Part shown: positions 57,062 through 64,000 of the stretch, one piece after another
Layout of the letters: the number at the start of each line of letters is the position of its first letter
Position numbering within the stretch: position 1 is the stretch's first letter
Origin: Mikania micrantha
Taxonomy: Eukaryota > Streptophyta > Magnoliopsida > Asterales > Asteraceae
Assembly: GCA_009363875.1 (NCBI GenBank)
Contig: CM018696.1
Span: 16,567,475 to 16,631,474, forward strand
Reading direction: 5' to 3'
Length of the DNA: 64,000 nucleotides
Program-made: the position numbers and the translations under genes
Notes under the pieces: generated by a model
Databases searched by the model: none
Seen by the model: only the letters and a program-made list of their open reading frames with translations
Told to the model about the DNA's origin: nothing

Positions 57062-57542
57062 ATTGACTACGGATTCGAGCCATAGCACATGGTTTCATAA
57101 AACCACACAATTTTCCTGATCTAAATCAAGCAGGTTTTACATGAAGAAGATTTGGCTCCACGTATCCTAGACTCCTACCACGTGTCCTAGACTCCTACCA
57201 CGTGTACTAGGAGGCTGTCACATGTCCTGTAGCCTTAACACATGTTCGACGAGGTTTCGCGATGTGGATTTCTTGATTTGCGAGACAGTTTCTATAAATA
57301 GATGTAAAAAAATTCATTTTCTACATATTCCAAACTCGACTATCACGTCACATACAACTTAAACCCCCCCCCCTTAAAGTTATACAAGTATGTGAGAGAT
57401 ATTGGAAAGTGTTTAGGAGTGCTCAAATCGTATAACCAGTTGTTAAAGCAAAGGTAGTGACAGATACTAGTCTGTATTAAATCAATTTCAATTAATCGCA
57501 TTTTAAATATTTTAATCTAGATTTTGGGCTGATATGATGTCT
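57062..57542. other. Unassigned sequence with a 20-bp tandem, a C-run and a TATA-like motif
   Basis: 57062-57160 may be further plastid DNA that I cannot place. Then CCTAGACTCCTACCACGTGT is repeated in tandem (57167-57206). TATAAATAG is at 57293-57301, and a run of C residues at about 57365-57373. It may be the remains of an LTR; no ends found. It ends in the TSD TGTCT (57538-57542). Confidence 0.35.
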
Positions 57543-58036
57543 TGTTGGGAATTCTAGGTTACTTTTCATTTAATCAATTTCAATTAATCGCATTAATTGA
57601 CAAAATCAGTTTTCATAAAACCAGATTAAACTATCAGATCAGATCTGACACAGCGGAAGCATTTAAATTTTATAACCTTTCGATTCGTAATCGAACCAAT
57701 TCCCAAATCAGGATCTAGTTACAAATCGTTTAAACAACAATTAAATTAAATAACACAACCATAGGGGGTTTTAGAAATCGACCTTTATCGAAGTGGTTCC
57801 AAAAACACACAATGGATCGGCAACGGTCTCGCTAGTTGACTCACTACGATCACCCGAGTCCGAATCTCGTCCTAAGAAACTCCGAATTGAACCAAAACAA
57901 ATTTTGGCTCGGCTCGGTTCGGCTCAGACGGGACAGCCTTGGTCCAGACCCGACTCGATCCAGATACAGCCTTATCGCGACCCAGATGCAGCCCCGTGCG
58001 GCCCAGTGCGACTCAGACGCGGCCTGGAGTGCAGCC
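57543..58036 (-). repeat. 3' LTR of E2, partial
   Basis: Collinear with the 59806-60290 end of the 5' LTR; both begin TGTTGGGAATTCTA on the plus strand. Broken inside a GC-rich GGCCCAG/CAGCC zone, near 58036. Confidence 0.9.
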
Positions 58037-58198
58037 TATAGGTGGCTCAGGAGTAATACGGTTATCCAAAGCATACAATATTCCTTCTTTTCTAAGGACA
58101 TCTCTAAGGTAATGCATCCAAGTAGAAAAATTACTCCCATTGAACTGATTTCGAAATAGATTTATCCTATGAGGTTTAGTAGCATCAATGAAAGACAT
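58037..58198 (-). pseudogene. gag N-terminus of a copia element (truncated)
   Basis: ATG 58198 starts MSFIDATKPHRINLFRNQFN, followed by GSNFSTWMHYLRDVLRKEGI and LYALDNRITPEPP, the typical N-terminus of copia gag (UBN2 family, nucleocapsid precursor). After EPP the frame runs into LTR sequence, so about 53 codons remain. Confidence 0.85.
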
Positions 58199-59805
58199 CT
58201 ATCAAATTCAAAAGAAAGGTTTTAGTATTTCATGCTTTATATAATCCCAAATTAATTATGACTCATTAACAAAATTAATTTAGAATTGTGAGATCATGTT
58301 TATTTAATGAACAGTGAATTGGCTAAGCTCTCTATTTACTGTTCACAATAATACAGGAGGGTTAAGATAACCAATTATGACAATCATAATCCTCAAGTTT
58401 TGGGGTTTGTTAGAACACTCATTTCTAACTTTGTACATTTACCCCAACTATGCCAACTTGACTCTTCAAGTATACGCCTTACGATTTTCGACTGAATGAC
58501 CGGCCTAAGTGTATTAGGAATCGCAATCATTCCTTTTTCAATAAAACCATAGACCTAGTGCAGGGTAAGAATTAACACTAGATGTTAGGTCAAATTGATA
58601 AAATGTCTCAAATCTAAGGTGGCATTCAAATCAAAATGTTTATCCTTTTCTAACATATATAAACCTATAGCAGGGTAAGCACTAACTCTAGGTTTACATA
58701 TTTAGAATATAAACATCTTGACCAATGAGTCATTTAATTACTTTAATTAATCTCTTTTATGTTTCAAAAACATTATGGACAACTAATTTTAAATGAGGAT
58801 AGTTGTGCATTTCATAAAATCACTATTTTATTTATTCGCTATCTAATTGAAATCATATTTCAATTTTGACCTAATTTGTTTTAATACCTTATTAAAAACC
58901 AAATTGATCATAATCGCGAATTTTGTTAGACTAATCAATCATATTGATTTTATTGTTTTAGTTTAAAACTATTGAACAATTTGAAGCATGACACAAATCG
59001 TACAATTTCATATTAACAAAATCATATTTGTTCTTGATTTGCGATAGTTTGAAACTCCTTACAATCCTCGACTCGATTAGTTTTAAATACCTTATTTAAA
59101 CTAAGTCGGTAATTATCGCGAATCATTTTAAACTAACAAGTTCTAATTTTTATAAAATAAACCTTTTATTTTATAAACTGATTTATTAAAATAAAATACT
59201 TTTATTTTAAAAACCCTTTTAAAGTAACTACAAAACTCGTTTTGTATTACTTATCATTTTGCAATGATTGTGAAAAATTTTGTTTTTACTAGTTTTATAT
59301 TTCCTAAATATTGAACAACCACAAAAAACAAAATGTGATTATGAAACGAGCCAAAGTCTCATTTGTTCAGTTTAGTTCGAGTCATCAAACACAAACCGAA
59401 CAATTCTAGGGTTTACTATTCAACGCCTTGAATCTTGTCTCCCACTTAATCCAAGATCACCATCTTCGATCTCCCCGATTGTCTCTATCTTCCGTCTTGT
59501 ATCCATTGCTTGATTACATTTGTAAAATACAAATTACATTACAAAATTGAAACCAATTCTATTACATCGGGTCCTAATACCCGTGGAAATACAAGATTTC
59601 AAATAAAACAACCAATCAAACAAAACAAAAGATACAATCACATGGGTCGGATCCTATGGCTCGATTCATAATCATAATCATAATCACAATCATCACATTC
59701 ACGGTTTCGATCTTTTTGTCAAACAAAAGTTTTGACAAAACAAAAACAAGCAAAGATCGATTATTAATTGCATTTAAACATTTGTAAAAGCCGCTCTGAT
59801 GCCAC
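58199..59805 (-). other. Long 5' leader and primer-binding site of E2/E3
   Basis: 1.6 kb of AT-rich sequence without a frame. It ends at the PBS (about 59792-59805, minus strand TGGCATCAGAGCGG), directly next to the LTR. Contains a partial internal repeat (CCTA-AGCAGGGTAAG near 58550-58580 and 58660-58690). Confidence 0.65.
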
Positions 59806-61052
59806 TGTTGGGAATTCTAAGTTACTTTTCATTTAATCAATTTCAATTAATCGCATCAATTGACAAAATCAGTTTTCATAAAACCGGATTAAACTATCCG
59901 ATCAGATCTGACACAGCGGAAACATTTAAATTTTATAACCTTTCGATTCGTAATCGAACCAATTCCCAAATCAGGATCCAGTTACAAATCGTTTAGACAA
60001 CAATTAAATTAAATAACACAACCATAGGGGGTTTTAGAAATCGACCTTTATCGAAGTGGTTCCAAAAACACACGATGGATCGGCAACGGTCTCACTAGTT
60101 GACTCACTACTATCACCCGAGTCTGAATCTCGTCCTATGGATTGAACCAAAACAGATTTTGGCTCGGCTCGGTTCGGCTCAGACGGGACAGCCTTGGTCC
60201 AGACCCGACTTGGCCCAGATGCAGCCTTATCGCGGCCCAGATGCAGCCCAGTGCAGCTCAGACGCGGCCTGGAGTGCGGCCCTGGCAGGCGGCCTGATCG
60301 TGGCCAGGATGCGGCTCGTGTACAGCCTGTGTGAGGCTCCGGATGTGGCCCTGTGGTGGTCTCCTGTGCGACCGGCTTAGATCCCAGTCTTGCTCCTCCT
60401 TGCAGCCCGTGTCCCTCGGCGATGCCCTCAAATCAGCCCCTTGGCCAACCCACTATGGCTTGGTGATGGCGGTTGTTTTGCAGCCGTGAACCCCACTTAG
60501 GTGGTGGTGTGTGACGGCAACCACAAGGGAGAAGGGCAAGAGAATTAGGGTTATGAAAAAATCAAAGTTAGATCCAACAAAAGTGGAGTTTTTACCCTTT
60601 ATTTATTCAAATTATTATTTACACTTAAAACCCTTTTAAATGTTAATAATTAAACCCTATAGTAACTAAACATTTTAATTACTATAATCCTTTTTAACTA
60701 ATTAACAGTTAATTAGTTAACTTTAGTTAAATAGTTAATGTTTAACTAATTAAACATAACTTATTTAATTAATCCATCTATTATTAACTAACAATTAATT
60801 AATAATCAACCCTTTTATAAAGCTCAAAACTTTATTCGTTTATTCGAATTTATTATCTCTATAATCAATTCCCACCGATTTTTTATTTCACAAATAATAA
60901 AATCACCAAATCCTTAAAACCAATTGTTTGTGATCGTATATGATGTTTAACAATTAAACTTTAATTTGTTGCATTTCAAAGTGTAACTCTTTAGATCATA
61001 CATTTCATAGCAACGTTGAACTTATCGTTAATCGGACATCCAATATCCAACA
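59806..61052 (-). repeat. 5' LTR of E2/E3 (1247 bp)
   Basis: TGTTGGGAATTC...TATCCAACA on the plus strand; same family as E1 (14791-15941). Contains a GC-rich zone with CAGCC/GGCCC words (60150-60440). No gene. Confidence 0.92.
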
Positions 61053-61074
61053 TGTCTTAGTTATGTTTTGAAGA

Positions 61075-61306
61075 CCAATGAGGCATTGCCTCAATGGTAC
61101 CCCAAGATTTTTTCAAATGGAAGGTCTTGGGTTCAAATCCTTTCCGCAGCGAAATAGGAGTCTGAGGGGGGTCAGTGGGTTTTCCCAGTGGGGTTTCCTC
61201 CTGGGTGGTTGTGGTGGCTCATGGAGGATCCAGGTAACTAGACCTTGGTGATATGGCCTGGAAACAGTGGGTTCACACGATTGAGACTTTCGCCGTTCAA
61301 AAAAAA
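61075..61306 (+). mobile_element. tRNA-derived SINE (about 232 bp)
   Basis: Flanked by the 16-bp direct repeat AGTTATGTTTTGAAGA (61059-61074, 61307-61322). Box A-like TGCCTCAATGGT near 61087, box B GGGTTCAAATCC at 61129-61140, and a 3' A-run (61299-61306). Long TSD, internal pol III boxes and an A-tail define a SINE; it was copied by LINE machinery acting in trans. No LINE is seen in this window. Confidence 0.92.
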
Positions 61307-61322
61307 AGTTATGTTTTGAAGA

Positions 61323-61555
61323 ATGCTTCTATGCCGAGATGATTCTCGTTTCATTATTATATGTATTAAATGTTAAGCCGAGATGCTGACCATTTTTCAG
61401 TATATATTATATTATATTGTTATGTAACGACATGGGAAGATGATGTATTGATAAAAGGAATAGTGATCTAAACTATAAGTACTAACAAAAGGCCTGATCG
61501 TGGTACGTTGAAGTGGTGGTGGGCTGACGGCTGCGATTTATGCCCTACGTTTAGA
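61323..61555. other. Intergenic sequence upstream of the PWWP gene
   Basis: No feature beyond short AT runs (ATATATTATATTATATT near 61400). It may hold part of the promoter region. Confidence 0.3.
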
Positions 61556-61806
61556 TTGAAAAAAATATTTCGAATATTCTAAAACTATTCGAAATATCTG
61601 AAAACTTATCCAAATATCCGAAAAGTATTCGAAATATTCGAAAAATTATCCAAATAACCAAAAATTTATCAGGAAATAAAGTATTTCGGATATCAGATAT
61701 TCGAAATATTCGAATTTTCAAAATATATATCCAAATCCGAATCCCTGGGTTTCTGAACTTCCAAATATTTGATTTTTTAAGATATTTCGGATTTTTTTGA
61801 ACCCTC
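61556..61806. mobile_element. Decayed MITE related to hAT MITE-1
   Basis: Made of TTCGAATATT / AATATTCGAAATAT words, with CCAAATCCGAATCCC and ATTTCGGATTTTTTTGAAC near the right end, matching the reverse complement of MITE-1 near its left end. The right TIR is degenerate (GAACCCTCTTC where GAACACCCCTA is expected); no TSD recognised. Confidence 0.6.
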
Positions 61807-61849
61807 TTCGTGGTATCACTTGTACCTTAACCTAGAAAGACATCAAATG

Positions 61850-62321
61850 TACATGTATGGATCCAGTTCCAACTCAAAACACTCAACTCGTGCACCTTCA
61901 ACAACATCATCGAATCTTTCTCTTTCAATCATCCCCGATCAAAGCCCTAATTTTTAATTCATGTTCCACCTCTTCGAAAATGCGATTAATCTTCAGGTAC
62001 CTATGCATTAAATTGTCTGCTAATCGGTTTTTTGTTTTGGGATTTTTTAGTTTCATGTTCTGTTAAAATGTAACATTGTGATATATACTTGTTTCTTTCA
62101 TATTATCCGACGAATTTCGATTCTGATTACGTGAAAGATTGAAGCTTTTTAGTTTTGATGTATACCTGTTTCTTTCATTATTATTATTATTATATTTTTT
62201 TTTTGTTTCTATTGCGAAAGGCTAATGTAATTTTATGTAATTGTTGTTCAGCTGTAAAGATGATGCTACTTGTGGAACTGAATTAGGGTTACGAAGTGTT
62301 TGATTTTGTTTTGGTGTTCAT
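61850..62321 (+). promoter_or_regulatory. Likely 5' UTR of the PWWP gene with an intron at 61997-62251
   Basis: The consensus-like donor CAG|GTACC at 61997 and acceptor TTGTTGTTCAG at 62251, around a T-rich stretch, suggest a 255-bp intron in the leader. A short upstream frame begins at ATG 61857. The spliced leader has stops before ATG 62322, so the main frame does not extend upstream. Transcript evidence is needed to fix the start. Confidence 0.5.
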
Positions 62322-64000
62322 ATGGAAACCCTAAAATCTCCAGAAACCCTAATTGAGAGTTTAGTAGCTTCTAAACAAGATGAAAATAAGAATCTATTTG
62401 GGGGAATATGTTCAGGAGTTTCGCAGTCCTTTAATTTGGGGAAAATGAAATGTGTTGAATCTTGCATTGACCCTTGTAATGCCAAGGGATTTGATCGGGT
62501 AGATTCAATCAGCCATGGAGACGTTCCTATGAAAGGTATATCCCTTTTCGTTGAATTAACCGGTGAAATGACAAATAAACCAGATGGGGAAAACATACGT
62601 GATGTTAAAAGTTGTTTATTGTATGAAAATCGAGTAAAGGTTGATGTAGGTCAACCGGAATCTGAGGTCGTTGTGGGGGATATAGTGTGGGTTATAATCA
62701 CAAAACAGAAACAATTATGGTGGCCCGGGATTGTTTGTGATGCTGCTAATGCACCAAAAGAAGCTGCAAACAGGCCGATGAGAGAAGATGATGTACTTGT
62801 TAGATGTTTTGGTAATGGAAATTATATTTGGTGTTCTTCTTATGAAATGAAGCCATTTGTTGGGTACTTTGACCAGTTACCTAATCAAAGTAAAGCCAAA
62901 AAGTTTCTTGATGCCTTAGACAAAGCCCTAACCGAGCTTGGTCACCGTGCAAGAGCAGAGTTCACTTGTCCTTGTTTCTCAAAGATGAAATTGGAGAAAA
63001 CGGGTCGCTTAGGTGATCTTTCAGTGACCCGGTTTGAACCTGCAAAGTTTCTCGAGTATATAAAGGATCTTGGTAAAGATATTTCAATGCCTCACGAGAT
63101 TGACTATGTTGTCAAACAGAACTGTTTATCTGCTTTTTATCGGTCATTAGGGCATCTTCAAATTCCTATGAATCAACTCAAGCCAACAAATGGGTTTCCA
63201 TTGAAGATTAAGACCGAACAAGATAATGGGTATTTTGAAGATATTGAAAGATCATGTGAAACAAGAGATAGAAGAAAGAGCAGGTTTTTGTCATATCCAG
63301 GTGAATGTGGAATTGAGGAGTCAAAAGTGGATGCTCTTGAAGGAGTTGACTTTAATAAAGCTTGTGGTCAAAGTCAGCCTGTGAAGAAGATACAAAAGAA
63401 GTCGTCAAGAGAGAATAAAGGAGTGCCAGCAAATCTATGTTCATCCGAGGTGCTTTCCCAGCTTCAATTTGCAGCTAAAGATTGTGTTTTTCAATGTGAA
63501 ATTAAGAACTTTGATCCGGTTGAACGGTTTATTTCTGGATTCAGGAAATGGGCGTTCAATGAATTCCCGAGTGAAATTCTCTTTGAGGTGAGAAAGAAGG
63601 ACAAATTTGCTTTTTCACCAGCATTAGGAAATAATTTGGATCATGGTTCACTGATTTTAGATTTCAAGAATGTTAGGTCATTGAATCTTGAAGCTCACTC
63701 AATGGCAAATCAAGACACCATCTTTAAATTTGGAGATCAACAGCTGACTCGACCACCACCGTGTAAACTCGAGCCTAGAAGGCGAAACAAAGTTGCTGAA
63801 AAAATTACTTCTATGCCCACCTGTAATGCTGACATCAGCACCCTCCCGAATGTGAATCACACGGATGGAATATTTCAGTCTGCTCTTTTTGACTTCACAA
63901 ATATATATGGATCAGCCCCAACAAGTTTTGCAGGAAACCATGGTGAACTACAAGCAGGTCTTGTTACAACTGGTTTGAGCCATGGGCTCAAGAAAAGAGG
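62322..64000 (+). CDS. PWWP-domain protein, 5' part (continues past the window)
   Basis: One uninterrupted frame of about 560 codons from ATG 62322 to the window edge. Residues 1-115 are low in known motifs. A PWWP domain (about 116-215) starts VVVGDIVWVITKQKQLWWPG, with the aromatic core WWPG at 133-136, then VLVRCFGNGNYIWCSSYEMK and PFVGYFDQLPNQSKAKKFLD, and a helical end LDALDKALTELGHRARAEF. PWWP domains bind methylated histone lysine and DNA, so a nuclear chromatin role is expected. After it come a conserved-looking block (FLEYIKDLGKDISMPHEIDY), basic patches (RDRRKSRF, KKIQKKSSREN, EPRRRNKVAEK) that may be nuclear-localisation signals, and a long polar stretch. Base use and the lack of stops are unlike the decayed elements around it. 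I cannot say which plant PWWP subgroup it belongs to; the 3' end is outside. Confidence 0.88.
   Translation, partial: METLKSPETLIESLVASKQDENKNLFGGICSGVSQSFNLGKMKCVESCIDPCNAKGFDRVDSISHGDVPMKGISLFVELTGEMTNKPDGENIRDVKSCLLYENRVKVDVGQPESEVVVGDIVWVIITKQKQLWWPGIVCDAANAPKEAANRPMREDDVLVRCFGNGNYIWCSSYEMKPFVGYFDQLPNQSKAKKFLDALDKALTELGHRARAEFTCPCFSKMKLEKTGRLGDLSVTRFEPAKFLEYIKDLGKDISMPHEIDYVVKQNCLSAFYRSLGHLQIPMNQLKPTNGFPLKIKTEQDNGYFEDIERSCETRDRRKSRFLSYPGECGIEESKVDALEGVDFNKACGQSQPVKKIQKKSSRENKGVPANLCSSEVLSQLQFAAKDCVFQCEIKNFDPVERFISGFRKWAFNEFPSEILFEVRKKDKFAFSPALGNNLDHGSLILDFKNVRSLNLEAHSMANQDTIFKFGDQQLTRPPPCKLEPRRRNKVAEKITSMPTCNADISTLPNVNHTDGIFQSALFDFTNIYGSAPTSFAGNHGELQAGLVTTGLSHGLKKR

Larger units (their letters stand above)
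57543..61052 (-). mobile_element. E2/E3: copia-type element with a large internal deletion
   Basis: TSD TGTCT (57538-57542, 61053-61057). Minus strand: 5' LTR 59806-61052 (1247 bp), PBS, leader, first 53 or so gag codons, then a direct jump at about 58037 into the end part of the 3' LTR (57543-58036). All of pol, the PPT and the first part of the 3' LTR are gone. The UBN2-type gag start identifies it as copia. Confidence 0.9.

Noticed and set aside
62318..62596. 92-codon minus-strand frame at the start of the PWWP gene
   Set aside because: Antisense to the well-supported PWWP coding frame.

Overview
This is plant nuclear DNA from a repeat-dense region. The evidence is Ty3/gypsy chromovirus and Ty1/copia LTR retrotransposons, hAT-type MITEs, a tRNA-derived SINE, a decayed plastid rRNA insertion and a fragment of a plant amino acid permease gene. 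The only host gene that looks functional is a PWWP-domain gene, which starts at 62322 and runs off the right edge. A eudicot is likely and a composite (Asteraceae) is my guess; the sequence alone does not prove the species.

Left part (1-11260): the 3' end of a copia-type element (3' LTR 464-1078) sits inside the left LTR of a young chromovirus, Gypsy-1 (1079-11260, minus strand). Gypsy-1 has a 4025-bp 5' LTR, a primer-binding site and a gag-pol frame broken by a single TGA. The interval 11261-13375 holds a foldback MITE, a long (AAT)n/(ATT)n microsatellite and one exon of an amino acid permease.

Centre (13376-57061): a nuclear copy of plastid DNA (NUPT: rrn16 5' part, its leader and Prrn promoter, half of trnV-GAC) is cut in two by a 42.9-kb nest of retroelements. 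Target-site duplications (TSDs) read from the sequence give the order. The NUPT was hit by chromovirus A (13854-56784, TSD CCATG). A was hit in gag by chromovirus C (21568-53617). C took three hits: solo LTR F (26480-29255, TSD GGTTG), solo LTR G (30968-34815, TSD TAAAT) and, in its 3' LTR, solo LTR D (38503-53267, TSD GTTTT). D was hit by the young, nearly complete chromovirus B (41175-53147, TSD TTAAG). The LTRs of A also received a copia solo LTR (E1, TSD ATACC) and two hAT MITEs with 8-bp TSDs. By eye, LTR divergence agrees with this order: roughly 8-9% for A and C, and about 1% for B.

Element B carries an extra 214-codon open frame between its primer-binding site and gag, on the same strand as gag-pol. 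It is acidic with a predicted coiled coil; C has a decayed frame in the same place. The LTRs of B and C contain a tRNA-like box A/box B segment. All four chromoviruses keep a near-palindrome around TTTCGTCCCGAAA next to the end of pol.

Right part (57062-64000): a copia element with a large internal deletion (57543-61052, TSD TGTCT), a SINE with a 16-bp TSD, a decayed MITE-like segment, then the 5' UTR with intron and the open 5' part of the PWWP gene.
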